A stretch of DNA of 47,598 bases from Pseudomonadota bacterium (GCA_017859655.1 JAFMMO010000003.1:1-47598), one strand, 5' to 3'. Positions 34,581-43,440 are shown, numbered from the stretch's first letter. Translations and numbers: made by a program. The notes: a model not told the origin generated them from the letters alone.

Positions 34581-35477
34581 GTGACCCGAGAGCCCCCGGA
34601 CGAGAGAGCGCGAACCCCCGTGACCGACCGAACCCCGACCCCCCTGCTCCTCGTCCTCGGCTGCTCCGCCGCCTTCGCCTTCGGCTGGCTCCTCACCGCG
34701 ATCGATCTCGGGCGCGCGACCCCCGGCGAGCCGATCGCCGCGAGGGAGGATCACTCCCCCCTCCGGGCGGCGACCCCCCCGGGGGACGCGGACCTGACCG
34801 GTCCTCGCTCGCTGCGCGGGCACCTCGAGGACGAGGTCCGCCCCGACCCCCTGCTGAACTCCACCGCCGGACGGCTCCTCCTCGCGCTCATCAGCGGCGT
34901 GATCGCGACCGCCGTGACGATCGCCATCACGCGTCGTCGGCTCCCCGCACCCGAGTCGGTCCGTCCGGTCCCCGTCCCCACGGTGCGGGTCCGTCGCCCG
35001 CTGCGGAGCCGGAGTCTCGATCCCTTCCCCCAGCCTCGACCCCGGAGAGCGGGCGGCGAGATCCCGCCCTCCGACCCCAGGATCCTCACCGGCCGGCGCC
35101 TCCTCATCCTCCGGGACCCGGCGTCCGACCGCACCGAGCTGCGCAGCACCCTGCGCGAGGCCGGGGCGAGCGTCATCGAGCTGGGGAGCGCTCCCCTCGA
35201 CTCTCCGCAGCCTGTCTTCGATCTCATCGTGATCGAGGCGGCGGATGAGCACGGAGTCGAGGCGGCGCTGCGTCGCAGTGGCGCCGGGGCGAGCGGAGCC
35301 CCCCTGCCGCCGATCCTCGTCCTCCCCCCGAACGGGGCGGATCCGGATGGAAGGATGGCCTTCGTCGAGCCGGGGTCGAAGAACCTCGGGTCGGGGAAGG
35401 ACGGCGCACGGGACGAGGGGGCGGAGCTGCGGGAGCAGGTCGCGGCGCTCCTCGCGCCGGTCGCGACCCCCTCCTGA
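34581..35477 (+). CDS. Membrane-anchored pseudo-receiver domain protein
   Basis: 298 residues, not assigned to a named family. Two membrane helices (about 21-42 and 98-116) surround a short, acidic segment; then a proline/arginine-rich linker (about 120-165) and a C-terminal about 120-residue alpha/beta domain that reads like a response-regulator receiver: [47 protein letters not shown] and [12 protein letters not shown]. At the phospho-acceptor position of the third strand there is Glu219 instead of Asp, the first acidic pocket is reduced to one Asp and the Lys-Pro motif is missing, so it should not be phosphorylated. Start GTG at 34581 with GGAGGACCCC before it. Divergent from the SEC-C gene. 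The receiver assignment is inference from pattern. Confidence 0.6.
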   Translation: MTREPPDERARTPVTDRTPTPLLLVLGCSAAFAFGWLLTAIDLGRATPGEPIAAREDHSPLRAATPPGDADLTGPRSLRGHLEDEVRPDPLLNSTAGRLLLALISGVIATAVTIAITRRRLPAPESVRPVPVPTVRVRRPLRSRSLDPFPQPRPRRAGGEIPPSDPRILTGRRLLILRDPASDRTELRSTLREAGASVIELGSAPLDSPQPVFDLIVIEAADEHGVEAALRRSGAGASGAPLPPILVLPPNGADPDGRMAFVEPGSKNLGSGKDGARDEGAELREQVAALLAPVATPS

Positions 35478-35508
35478 AGCGGGGGCGCAGAGGGGCTCGG
35501 GCGCCGAT

Positions 35509-36939
35509 TCAGAGGATCGGTGCGAGAAGCCGGGCGACCGTGGAGCAGAGCCGACGCCGCAGCGGGCGGGCCGCGAGGTACTCCGGGGTGTAGGCGCGGC
35601 AGCGGGGGAGAAGCTGCTCGAAGGCCTCGTCGATCGCCCGGACCTCCCGAGGACCATCGAAGATCGTCATCTGCTCGAAGTTGAGCCAGAGGCTCCGGTT
35701 GTCGAGGTTGGCGGAGCCGATCATCGCCCACTCCCCATCCACCACCACCGCCTTGGCGTGCATCATCCCCTCCGTGAAGCCGTGGACCTCGACGCCGGCG
35801 GGGAGCAGCTCCCCGATGACATACTCCCCGCACAGCTGCACCACCCAGTGATCCGCCGGCGGGAACTGGGTGATGATCTGGACCCGCAGGCCGCTGCGAG
35901 CCGCGAGGAGGAGCGCATCGCAGAGGGTCTGATCCGGCACGAGGTAGGGCGTGAAGATGCGGATCGAGCGCCGCGCCCGGGCCAGCGCCGCGACATACGC
36001 CTGACGCACCGCGTTCACCGCCTGGTCCGGCCCCCCGCCGATCACCTGGGCGGGAGCGGAGCCGCGAGGCTCCGGGGACGGGAAGTACTCATCCCCCGTC
36101 GGATGACGCCCCGCCGCGAAGTCCCAGTCCTCGAGGAACATCCGCTGGAGATCGAGGACCGAGGGCCCCTCCAGCTTCACGTGGAGATCGAACCAGTCGC
36201 GGGTCCGATGCCGACGCCGCCCGAGGTACTCGACCCCCACGTTCAGACCGCCGAAGAACGCGAGCCGACCATCGACGATGACGATCTTTCGGTGGTTGCG
36301 CAGGTGGGGCGTCGCCTTGCCGAAGAGCCGGACCGGCAGGAACCGGAGCCCCTCCCCGCCCGCCTCCCGGAGGTCCCGGAGGAGGCGCTTGTTGCCGCGC
36401 GACCCGACCCCGTCGACGAGCACCCGGACCTCGACCCCCTCCCTCGCTCTCTCGCAGAGGGCTCGCGTGGCGCGCCGACCGAGCTCGTCGTCGCGGAAGA
36501 TGAAGAACTCCACATGGATGTGGTGACGCGCCCGCCGGATCGCGTCCTCCATCTCCTCGAAGGCGACCACGCCGTGGGGGATCACCTCCACCTCGTTGCC
36601 GCCCCGCCGCGGCCCCTCCCCGAGGCCGACGAGGAGCTCCGCGATCGGCCCCCAGCGCCGGTCCACCTCGCTCGGCGCCACCTCCCCTCCGCCGTCGCCG
36701 GCGAGGGAAGGGCCGCTGAACCCGACCTTGTGGGAGATCTTCCGTCGCAGGCGACTGGGGAAGCGATTCCAGCCCACGAGGATGAAGAGGATGATCCCGA
36801 AGAAGGGGAGAAAGACGATCGCGAGGGACCAGCCCAGGGCCGCCGGCGGCTCCCGCTTGCGGATGAGGGCGGTGATCACCGCGAGGACGACCGCCGCGAA
36901 GTAGGTCCAGGAGACGATCCCGGTGATCCACGCTTCCAA
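35509..36939 (-). CDS. cls: Cardiolipin synthase (phospholipase D family)
   Basis: 476 residues, close to E. coli ClsA (486). Two N-terminal helices (about 5-26 and 34-55, [16 protein letters not shown] and [19 protein letters not shown]), then two phospholipase D halves with HKD motifs: [19 protein letters not shown] and [19 protein letters not shown]. It joins two phosphatidylglycerol molecules to make cardiolipin. Start TTG (TTGGAAGCGTGG) with GAGAGGAGACCCG directly before it; the frame is open about 118 codons further but that part is low-quality, AT-richer sequence. Confidence 0.92.
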   Translation of the reverse strand: MEAWITGIVSWTYFAAVVLAVITALIRKREPPAALGWSLAIVFLPFFGIILFILVGWNRFPSRLRRKISHKVGFSGPSLAGDGGGEVAPSEVDRRWGPIAELLVGLGEGPRRGGNEVEVIPHGVVAFEEMEDAIRRARHHIHVEFFIFRDDELGRRATRALCERAREGVEVRVLVDGVGSRGNKRLLRDLREAGGEGLRFLPVRLFGKATPHLRNHRKIVIVDGRLAFFGGLNVGVEYLGRRRHRTRDWFDLHVKLEGPSVLDLQRMFLEDWDFAAGRHPTGDEYFPSPEPRGSAPAQVIGGGPDQAVNAVRQAYVAALARARRSIRIFTPYLVPDQTLCDALLLAARSGLRVQIITQFPPADHWVVQLCGEYVIGELLPAGVEVHGFTEGMMHAKAVVVDGEWAMIGSANLDNRSLWLNFEQMTIFDGPREVRAIDEAFEQLLPRCRAYTPEYLAARPLRRRLCSTVARLLAPIL

Positions 36940-36970
36940 CGGGTCTCCTCTCCTTGTCGCGCTCTCGACC

Positions 36971-36992
36971 GCTTCTCGAAGGCTTCTCGAAG
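36971..36992. repeat. 11-bp tandem repeat
   Basis: GCTTCTCGAAG twice in a row, followed by the partial copy GCTCGA. In the minus-strand leader of the cardiolipin synthase gene, 32 nt or more upstream of its start. Confidence 0.8.
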
Positions 36993-37162
36993 GCTCGATC
37001 GACGCGAGATCCTGACCGCTTCTCGGAGGGGTGTGGAGAGAAATCGAACCCTTCCCGCCCGGTCCTGCCCCGCTTCCCTCCCTCGGGAGGCGGTTCGGCG
37101 GAGGCCCCATCCGGGGACCCGAATCGGCTTCAATCGCCGATTCTCGTAGAGATGCGGTGATG

Positions 37163-37191
37163 CACTCTCCTCGGGAGTCCCGCGGAGAGTG
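37163..37191. other. Hairpin in the RRM leader region
   Basis: CACTCTCC-T-CGGG-AGT-CCCG-C-GGAGAGTG: 8-bp and 4-bp stems separated by a single T/C mismatch, with a 3-nt loop. No T-run follows, so not a simple terminator. Confidence 0.6.
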
Positions 37192-37520
37192 GGATTCATC
37201 GGGATTGTCGTTGCACTCGGCGGGGTTCCTGTGTCCACTACTTTCGCTGGTTGGCTCGCTGACCGAGTAGAGACTTCGAAACCCTTCGCTCAATCCCCCG
37301 GGTGGGAGCCCGGCGAACGAAGGACCGAAGCTCGAGAAGACCGAAACGTCGTCGCCCGAACCGATCCGATTGCTCCGATCGTCGTGTGATCCGCTCGCGC
37401 TCTCTCACTCTCTCTCCTCGCTCTTCGCTCCCTCCACGACGGTCGATGGACGACCCTTCCCTCGGACCTGGGAAGTGAATGTTCTCATAGGTCCATGCTC
37501 GAACCTCCACGGAGGAGTTC

Positions 37521-37835
37521 ATGTCCAAGAAACTGTACGTCGGGAACCTCAGCTACGGCGTCGATGACCACATGCTCAACGATTGCTTCGCCCAGCACGG
37601 GCAGGTGACCCAGGCCCAGGTCGTCATGGATCGCGAGACCGGCCGGAGCAAGGGATTCGGCTTCGTCGAGTACTCGACGCAGGAAGAGGCCCAGGCCGCG
37701 ATCGACGCCCTCGACGGTCACGAGCTCGACGGCCGCGCGATGCGCGTCGATGAGGCGCGTCCGCGCGAGGACCGCCCGCGCCGCGGTGGCGGCGGCGGCG
37801 GCGGATACGGTGGCGGCGGCGGAGGCCGCTGGTAG
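37521..37835 (+). CDS. Glycine-rich RRM RNA-binding protein
   Basis: 104 residues: one RNA recognition motif (1-80) and a short Arg/Gly-rich tail. RNP2 LYVGNL (5-10) and RNP1 KGFGFVEY (44-51) carry the aromatic residues that stack on RNA. Single-RRM proteins with a Gly tail are common in Cyanobacteria and Planctomycetota and are often cold-induced. Start ATG has GGAGGAG upstream (CCACGGAGGAGTTC). A strong terminator follows 48 nt after the stop, so it is a single-gene transcript. The long structured leader suggests post-transcriptional control, which is inference. Confidence 0.93.
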   Translation: MSKKLYVGNLSYGVDDHMLNDCFAQHGQVTQAQVVMDRETGRSKGFGFVEYSTQEEAQAAIDALDGHELDGRAMRVDEARPREDRPRRGGGGGGGYGGGGGGRW

Positions 37836-37883
37836 GCCACCTCGCCCCGCGAAGGATCCCGCTCCTCGCGAGCGGAATCGACG

Positions 37884-37922
37884 AAGAGCCCCCCGCCCGA
37901 ACGATCGGGCGGGGGGCTCTTT
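37884..37922 (+). terminator. Rho-independent terminator after the RRM gene
   Basis: Perfect 17-bp stem AAGAGCCCCCCGCCCGA / TCGGGCGGGGGGCTCTT with loop ACGA, followed by a short T stretch (CTCTTTCC). The A-rich 5' side and T-rich 3' side let it also work from the minus strand. A smaller hairpin, CCGCTC-CTCGC-GAGCGG, lies just before it (about 37859-37875). Confidence 0.9.
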
Positions 37923-38023
37923 CCATCTCCTGCGCGCCCTCGGGCGAAGGCGCCCCTCCTATCCCCCCGGACCTCCTCGGCGTAGACTCGGGTCGGTCAC
38001 GATCCACCGTCGAAGGGAGTCCC

Positions 38024-40462
38024 ATGCACCGCCTCACCCCGCAGCTCCACGGAACCGGCCTCCTCCTCCTCGGTCTCCTCCTGGCCGTCTCGACGCCCGG
38101 GGTCGAGGCGCAGGAGCCGTACCGCCTTCCCCCCGAGGAGATCCTCCAGATCGTCGACGCTCCCCCCGCTCCGCGCACGAGCGTGAGCCCGGATCATCAG
38201 TGGCTCCTCCTCATCGACCGCAGCGCGCTCCCGCCGATCGAGGATCTCGCGCGTCCGATGCTGCGGCTCGCCGGCATGAGGATCGATCCCGCCGCGAACG
38301 GGAGCTTCCGCACCTCCTACGACGAGGGGCTCCGACTCCGCCCTCTGCGAGACCCGGAGGCGGAGCCGATTCGCATCCCCATCGCCGCGGATGGACGCCT
38401 CGCCTCCACCCGCTGGTCCCACCTCGGCGATCGGTTCGTGTACACGGTCGTCACTTCGAGCGGCACCGAGCTCTGGGGCGTCGAGGTCTCGAGTCCGACG
38501 AACCCGCGCCTCCTCGCCACCGGGCTGAACACGATCTTCGTCGCGCCGCGCTGGCTCCCCGATGGGACCTCGATCCTCTGCTCGCTCGTCCCGGAGGATC
38601 GGGGAGAGGCCCCGAAGACCCCGACCGCGCCCTCCGGCCCCAACGTGCAGGAGACCTCGGGCTCGAAGTCTCCCGTTCGCACATATCAGGACCTGCTGAA
38701 GAGCGAACACGATGGCGACCTCTTCGAGCACTACGGGCGGAGCGTCCTCACGGTGATCCCCTGGCGCGGGGAGCCGAGCCCGCTCGGTCCGACGGGGCTC
38801 ATCTCCGCGGTCGATGTCTCCCCCGACGGAGAGAACCTCCTCGTCGAGGAGCTGCTGCGCCCGTGGAGCTACTCCCTCCCTCACTGGCAGTTCGCCCGTG
38901 AGAGCCGGGTCCTCGACCGGGAAGGAGAGACCCTGCATCGGTGGATGACGCCGATGGTGCAGGATGTGCCGATCGGGGGCGTCCCCCTCGGACCCCGCAG
39001 CGTCCAGTGGCATCCGATGCGGCCCGCCACCCTGCTCTGGGTCGAGGCACTCGACGGAGGGGATCCTCGGGCCGAGGTCTCCCACCGCGACCGCTGGATG
39101 GCCCACGAGTCCCCCTTCACCGCCGCCACGGTCGAGCTTCAGCGGCTCGAGCATCGCGCCCGCGGCATCGACTTCTTCCGCTCCCCCACCCACTTCGTGT
39201 TCGGCGAGTACGACCGCGACCGGCGCTGGACCCGCCGCACCATGGTGGATGTCGCGCACCCCGAGAAGGCACGCGTCATCGAGGACCGCAGCGTGCGGGA
39301 CCGCTACGGCGACCCCGGAGCCCTCGTCATGGAGGATCGCCCGGACGGCATCTCCGTGATCCTCCAGCGCGGTGACTGGGTCTTCCGCACCGGGGCGGGG
39401 GCCGGGCCGGACGGCGTCTTTCCCTTCGTCCGCATGGAGAGCCTCACGACCGGTGAGACGCGACCGATGTGGCGCTGCGAGGACGGCGCCTACGAGACCC
39501 CCCTCGCGGTGTGGGAGGAGGAGGGCGCGATCCAGGTCCTGACCAGCCACGAGAGCCCGACCTCTCCGCCCAACCTCCGCTGGCACACCGTCGAGGGGGA
39601 GTCGCGCGTGCTCACGCGCTTCGAGGATCCGACCCCCGCGATCCGGGCCGTGAAGAAGGAGCTGCTCACCTACGACAGAGCGGATGGCGTCCCGCTCTCC
39701 GGCACCCTCTACACTCCCGCCGATCATCGCCCCGGAGTGCGCCTCCCCCTGCTCGTCTGGGCCTACCCCCGCGAGTACAACGACCCGGGGACCGCAGGAC
39801 AGATCGGGGTCAGCCCCCATCGCTTCACGCGGATCGCCGGCAGCTCCCACCTGCATCTCGTCACTCAGGGCTACGCCGTCCTGGACGGCGCCACGATGCC
39901 GATCATCGGGGACGCCGAGACGATGAATGACTCCTTCATCGAGCAGCTCGTCGCGTCGGCGGAGGCCGCGATCGACACCGTGGTCGAGCGCGGCGTCGCG
40001 GATCGGCGCCGCATCGCGGTCGGCGGGCACAGCTACGGCGCGTTCATGACCGCCAACCTCCTCGCCCACTGCGACCTCTTCCGAGCGGGTCTCGCCCGCT
40101 CCGGCGCCTACAATCGGACCCTCACCCCCTTCGGCTTCCAGTCCGAGCGGAGGACCCTCTGGGAGGCTCCGGAGAGCTACTTCGCCATCTCCCCCTTCAT
40201 GCACGCGGACCGGATCGATGAGCCGCTCCTCCTCATTCACGGCGAGGTCGACAACAACTCAGGCACCTACCCGATGCAGTCACGGCGGCTCTTCGCCGCG
40301 ATCCAGGGGAACGGCGGCACCGCCCGACTGGTGATGCTCCCGCACGAGAGCCATGGCTACCGCGCGCGGGAGTCGGTCCTTCACACCCTGGCCGAAATGG
40401 TCGATTGGCTCGACCGGCACCTCACGCTCGAGGGGGATCCCTCCTCGGATGCCGGCGGATGA
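38024..40462 (+). CDS. Secreted prolyl oligopeptidase-family serine peptidase (S9, glutamyl-endopeptidase-like)
   Basis: 812 residues. Signal peptide LLLLGLLLAVSTPGVEAQ, an N-terminal beta-propeller region with PDG-type turns (SVSPDHQWLLLIDR, WSHLGDRFVYTV, SPDGENLLVEELL), then an alpha/beta-hydrolase domain from about 540. Catalytic triad: Ser670 in GGHSYGAFM, Asp743 in LLIHGEVDNNSG and His777 in LPHESHGYRARES. The LARSGAYNRTLTPFGFQSERRTLWEA block is characteristic of the S9D group around glutamyl endopeptidases. It probably digests peptides outside the cytoplasm. Start ATG has AAGGGAGTCCC before it. Confidence 0.9.
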   Translation: MHRLTPQLHGTGLLLLGLLLAVSTPGVEAQEPYRLPPEEILQIVDAPPAPRTSVSPDHQWLLLIDRSALPPIEDLARPMLRLAGMRIDPAANGSFRTSYDEGLRLRPLRDPEAEPIRIPIAADGRLASTRWSHLGDRFVYTVVTSSGTELWGVEVSSPTNPRLLATGLNTIFVAPRWLPDGTSILCSLVPEDRGEAPKTPTAPSGPNVQETSGSKSPVRTYQDLLKSEHDGDLFEHYGRSVLTVIPWRGEPSPLGPTGLISAVDVSPDGENLLVEELLRPWSYSLPHWQFARESRVLDREGETLHRWMTPMVQDVPIGGVPLGPRSVQWHPMRPATLLWVEALDGGDPRAEVSHRDRWMAHESPFTAATVELQRLEHRARGIDFFRSPTHFVFGEYDRDRRWTRRTMVDVAHPEKARVIEDRSVRDRYGDPGALVMEDRPDGISVILQRGDWVFRTGAGAGPDGVFPFVRMESLTTGETRPMWRCEDGAYETPLAVWEEEGAIQVLTSHESPTSPPNLRWHTVEGESRVLTRFEDPTPAIRAVKKELLTYDRADGVPLSGTLYTPADHRPGVRLPLLVWAYPREYNDPGTAGQIGVSPHRFTRIAGSSHLHLVTQGYAVLDGATMPIIGDAETMNDSFIEQLVASAEAAIDTVVERGVADRRRIAVGGHSYGAFMTANLLAHCDLFRAGLARSGAYNRTLTPFGFQSERRTLWEAPESYFAISPFMHADRIDEPLLLIHGEVDNNSGTYPMQSRRLFAAIQGNGGTARLVMLPHESHGYRARESVLHTLAEMVDWLDRHLTLEGDPSSDAGG

Positions 40463-40566
40463 TCCCGAGCTCCCCGACCGATGGCAGCGGAAACCCCGCG
40501 CCGCGAGTATGATCCCGCGACCTGCGGAGTCGCCGGGCGCGTGCCGGGCGGGCGCGGGGCAGCAGG

Positions 40567-40588
40567 CCGACCGCCGTCCGACGGTCGG
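40567..40588 (+). terminator. Hairpin downstream of the S9 peptidase gene
   Basis: CCGACCG-CCGTCCGA-CGGTCGG, 7-bp perfect stem with an 8-nt loop, followed by TTCG; about 105 nt after the stop codon. A weak terminator at best without a longer T-run; it pairs with the next hairpin as a tandem structure. Confidence 0.4.
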
Positions 40589-40594
40589 TTCGCG

Positions 40595-40638
40595 AGGAGA
40601 AGCGCGGAGGGAGCGGTCGCTCTCTCCGCGCTTCTCCT
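40595..40638. terminator. Long hairpin before the aminotransferase gene
   Basis: Arms AGGAGAAGCGCGGAG (40595-40609) and CTCCGCGCTTCTCCT (40624-40638) pair perfectly; between them GGAGCG-GT-CGCTCT extends the stem with one G-T wobble, giving about 20 bp. No T-run. Ends 25 nt before the aminotransferase ATG, so it could end the S9 transcript or shape the aminotransferase leader. Confidence 0.55.
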
Positions 40639-40663
40639 AGGGATCGGGCGCTCGAGGTGACGG

Positions 40664-41857
40664 ATGTTCCTTCGCCACTTTCCACCCATGGGGATCTACG
40701 AGACTCTCTTCCGTTTCGCCGATGCGACGCAGGCCTATCTCGGAGACGCGGGGACCCACCCCTGGGCCCAGGGCTATCCCCTGACCCGCCAGCTCCCGGG
40801 CGGCCCGTCGATCCCCGCCTCCGTGTCCTTCGGTCCCGACGACCTGCGATACCCGAACGCCAGCGGTCAGATCGAGCTGCGAGAGGCGCTGGTCCGCTAC
40901 TACCGGACCTTCTACGGGGCGAACCTGACCGAGGAGAACATCGCGGTCTTCCCGGGAGGTCGCCCGGGCATCATGGCGATCCTCGCGCTCCTCGAGGAGG
41001 ACATCGAGATCACCATCGAGGAGACGGAGTACACCCCCTATCACGACTCCCTGCGCCTCATCGGCCGCGCCCCGGAGGTTGTCCCCAGCAACCCGGAGAA
41101 CCGCTTCCGCCCGACCCTCGAGGACCACGCCAGGGCCCTCGATTCCGCCGATCGGGCGCTCCTCGTGAAGAGCAACCCGTGCAACCCGACCGGGGTGACC
41201 TGGTCGGGCGACTCGCTCCGGGCGCTGGTCGAGCTCGCATCCCGACCGGGGAAGGGCGCGCTGATCGACGAGGCGTACGAGTTCTTCCACACCCCCGAGC
41301 CGGACAGCGCGCTCCGCTACATCGAGGACATCGATCGGACCGACATCTTCGTCGTGGGCGCCGCGACGAAGGGGCTCCAGGTCCCGGGCGCGCGCATCGG
41401 ATGGGTCGTCGCCTCGAAGGAGCACTGCGAGCTGTTCCGGAATCTCTCCTCGATCGCCATGGGCGGAGTCTCCCGTCTCTCCCAGCTCCTCGTCACCTCT
41501 CTCCTGGAGATCGACCGGGTCGGGGAGGCGCGCCGCGCGGTCGGCGCCTTCTTCGCGTCGCAGCGGGAGCGCTACGGAAACGCGCTGACCGAGCTGGGCT
41601 TCGAGCTCTTCACCGGGGAGGGCGGCTTCTACCACTGGGGTCGGATCCCCGGAGGGATGACGGCCCACGAGCTGAACGACCGCCTCTTCAGACATGACGC
41701 GGCGATCCTTCCCGGTCGCCTCTGCGACATGGATCGCCGGGAGCAGGGGCCTCATGAGACCCTGATGCGCTTCTCATTCGGTCCGATCCCCGCCGAGGAC
41801 TTCGAAGGGGATGTCGAGATTCTCCGCACCTGCCTCACCGGAGTCGGCGCGCGCTGA
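40664..41857 (+). CDS. Class I/II PLP-dependent aminotransferase
   Basis: 397 residues, fold type I. Seen: Asn/Pro-rich SNPCNPTG (170-177), Asp202 and Tyr205 in LIDEAYEFF that contact the cofactor ring, Schiff-base Lys236 in VGAATKGLQVPGARIGW, and the substrate-carboxylate Arg in LMRFSFGP. The N-terminal lid is FPPMGIYETLFRFADATQAYLGD. The K-G-L-Q-V-P-G-A-R wording is unusual compared with aspartate aminotransferases, and I cannot name the substrate. Start ATG with GAGGTGACGG upstream. A tandem hairpin lies between it and the S9 gene; a bidirectional terminator follows 21 nt after the stop. Confidence 0.85.
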   Translation: MFLRHFPPMGIYETLFRFADATQAYLGDAGTHPWAQGYPLTRQLPGGPSIPASVSFGPDDLRYPNASGQIELREALVRYYRTFYGANLTEENIAVFPGGRPGIMAILALLEEDIEITIEETEYTPYHDSLRLIGRAPEVVPSNPENRFRPTLEDHARALDSADRALLVKSNPCNPTGVTWSGDSLRALVELASRPGKGALIDEAYEFFHTPEPDSALRYIEDIDRTDIFVVGAATKGLQVPGARIGWVVASKEHCELFRNLSSIAMGGVSRLSQLLVTSLLEIDRVGEARRAVGAFFASQRERYGNALTELGFELFTGEGGFYHWGRIPGGMTAHELNDRLFRHDAAILPGRLCDMDRREQGPHETLMRFSFGPIPAEDFEGDVEILRTCLTGVGAR

Positions 41858-41878
41858 CCCGTCACCCCGGGATGAAGA

Positions 41879-41918
41879 AACAGGGAGAGGAGCCCGACGC
41901 GCGGGTCCTCTCCCTGTT
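41879..41918. terminator. Bidirectional terminator between convergent genes
   Basis: AACAGGGAGAGGA / TCCTCTCCCTGTT, a perfect 13-bp stem, continued inwards by CCCG-ACGCG-CGGG after one bulged G. On the minus strand the stem is followed by TTCTTC, on the plus strand by CAGC, so it fits best as the end of the secreted-protein gene (minus) and also serves the aminotransferase gene. Confidence 0.85.
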
Positions 41919-41966
41919 CAGCGACTTCGCCGGCTGGACGACGAGCCGCGTCGATCCGCCGACGCG

Positions 41967-43202
41967 CTATTCGACGTCGGCCCTGAAGATCGTCTCGTTG
42001 AAGAGCGGAGCCGCACCGGCCCCGCCCCCCGGGAGCGTGGCCGTCAGTTGGATCTCGGTGATCGCCGCGACGTCCAGGTCGCCCCTCGACCGGAAGGTGT
42101 AGGTCGACTGGTTCGTCAGCGGGTCCGGGGTGAGGTCGATGGGGAAGGTCTCCCCGAGGATCGTCACGCTCAGCTCCACGCCGCCGATCTGGCCGACGAT
42201 GCCGCGGAAGCGGATCTCATCCTTGTTGTTCCGGAAGCGGAAACCCTCGGCGGTGACGAGGAGACCGTTCGCCGGATCGGAGAGGTCGGTCAGGACCTCC
42301 TGTACGAAGAGCACGTGCTCACCGACGGTGTGGCCGATCGTGTCGACAAGGGCCCCCACGCCCTGGGTGAAGAAGATCGCCGGGTTGATCTCCAGCTCAC
42401 CCAGACCGAAGACATCCGCGCCGAACCGGGGATCCTGGTTCATGATGATGAGCATCTCTCCGATGACGAAGCTCGGCGGAATCCCCGGGCTGCCCGGATC
42501 GACGGAGGCCACGGTGCCCCCCGAGACGTTCTCCGAGAGCTCGATGACGACCTCGATGTCCGGGATGTAGTAGCGGTTGCCCGCCGCATCCTCGTAGATC
42601 GTGCCCGCGGACTTGAGGGTCCCTCCGGCGCTGGCCGGGTAGGCCCAGGCGCTCTGGTCATCTCCGCGGACGCCGGCCCGCTGGAGGAAGTCCGCCGGGA
42701 GAACATCCGCGTGGGCGGGGTAGCAAAGCTGGAGATACTCGAAGTAGTTCTCCTGAATGTGAGCCTGCGCGATCGCGCTCCGCGTCCCGGAGGCGCCGGC
42801 GTCGGTCCGGTTGGCCTCGGAGGAGCTGAAGAGCGAGCGGGCGGGGCCGGCCTGGCTCGGCTTGACGTCGCGGTCGCTGGCGTTGATGTCCAGCAGCCGA
42901 TCGAAGTTCGTCGCGCCGATGCCCGTGGGGGCCTCCGCGTCGTTGCTCGAGACACTCGAGCCGCTGATGAGGACTTCGGCTCCGTCGACCGTGAGGGGTA
43001 TCGTGACATCCTTGCCGACCACGGTGATCGTCCGGTTGTCGAGGTCGATGTCCCAGATCGGGCCTTCGGTCGTGAAGAGCTCACCCGTGGTCGTGAGAAC
43101 CGTGCCATCATGCAGGACCGCGGTCGTCCCCTGCGCCTGAAGGGCAGGAGAGAGCGCCACGGTGAAGAGCATGAGGGCGATGGAGAGAACAGTGCGCGAC
43201 AT
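41967..43202 (-). CDS. Secreted beta-rich protein of unknown family
   Basis: 411 residues. Signal peptide MSRTVLSIALMLFTVALSPALQAQG. After it a hydrophobic/Thr-rich segment TTAVLHDGTVLTTTGELFTTEGP, then mixed strands such as WDIDLDNRTITVVGKDVTIPLTV; later NRYYIPDIEVVIELSENVSGG and, near the end, LDVAAITEIQLTATLPGG. Two cysteines at most, no catalytic motif, no membrane anchor or sorting tail that I can identify. The start has an ideal binding site, TAGGAGG, six bases before the ATG; the frame is open another 112 codons upstream in AT-richer, hairpin-rich sequence, which I take as leader. I do not recognise the family. Confidence 0.85.
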   Translation of the reverse strand: MSRTVLSIALMLFTVALSPALQAQGTTAVLHDGTVLTTTGELFTTEGPIWDIDLDNRTITVVGKDVTIPLTVDGAEVLISGSSVSSNDAEAPTGIGATNFDRLLDINASDRDVKPSQAGPARSLFSSSEANRTDAGASGTRSAIAQAHIQENYFEYLQLCYPAHADVLPADFLQRAGVRGDDQSAWAYPASAGGTLKSAGTIYEDAAGNRYYIPDIEVVIELSENVSGGTVASVDPGSPGIPPSFVIGEMLIIMNQDPRFGADVFGLGELEINPAIFFTQGVGALVDTIGHTVGEHVLFVQEVLTDLSDPANGLLVTAEGFRFRNNKDEIRFRGIVGQIGGVELSVTILGETFPIDLTPDPLTNQSTYTFRSRGDLDVAAITEIQLTATLPGGGAGAAPLFNETIFRADVE

Positions 43203-43440
43203 TGATAACCTCCTAATGTCCGCGTCGAGCCACCCGGGAGGATTGGGATGAAGATCCAATGCTCCCTCTGAATAAGAGAGCAGGTACCGGAGGAGGGACG
43301 AGGGGGCGGGGGATGAAAGACATCCCAGGTCACACACCAGCGCCGTGAGCCCGTCCACGCTTCGCGGGAAGCGCGGCAGGCTCGGTCCTTCGAGTCCTGC
43401 AGGGAGAGAGGTCCAGCCACTCTCTCGTCTGTTTCTTGCC

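Larger units (their letters stand above)
36940..37520. other. 581-nt structured spacer upstream of the RRM gene
   Basis: No gene seen. AT-richer than its neighbours. It contains an 11-bp tandem repeat (36971-36992), a strong hairpin (37163-37191), and a two-level fold near 37283-37323 (CCTTCG outside, CCGGG-TGGGAG-CCCGG inside, CGAAGG closing). It must hold both the cls leader (minus) and the promoter and long leader of the RNA-binding protein gene (plus). I recognise no tmRNA, RNase P or 6S signature. Confidence 0.45.

Noticed and set aside
34395..35657. Minus-strand extension of the SEC-C gene across the pseudo-receiver gene
   Set aside because: The GTG at 34394 with GGGAGGACCCC is a good start, and the extension is opposite a gene with its own binding site and membrane helices.
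37021..37500. Possible tmRNA, RNase P RNA or 6S RNA in the RRM leader
   Set aside because: None of the conserved cores or a T-loop/CCA-like end could be found; only hairpins are supported.
37997..40240. Long minus-strand open frame opposite the S9 peptidase
   Set aside because: The plus strand carries signal peptide and catalytic triad; the minus product has no motif.
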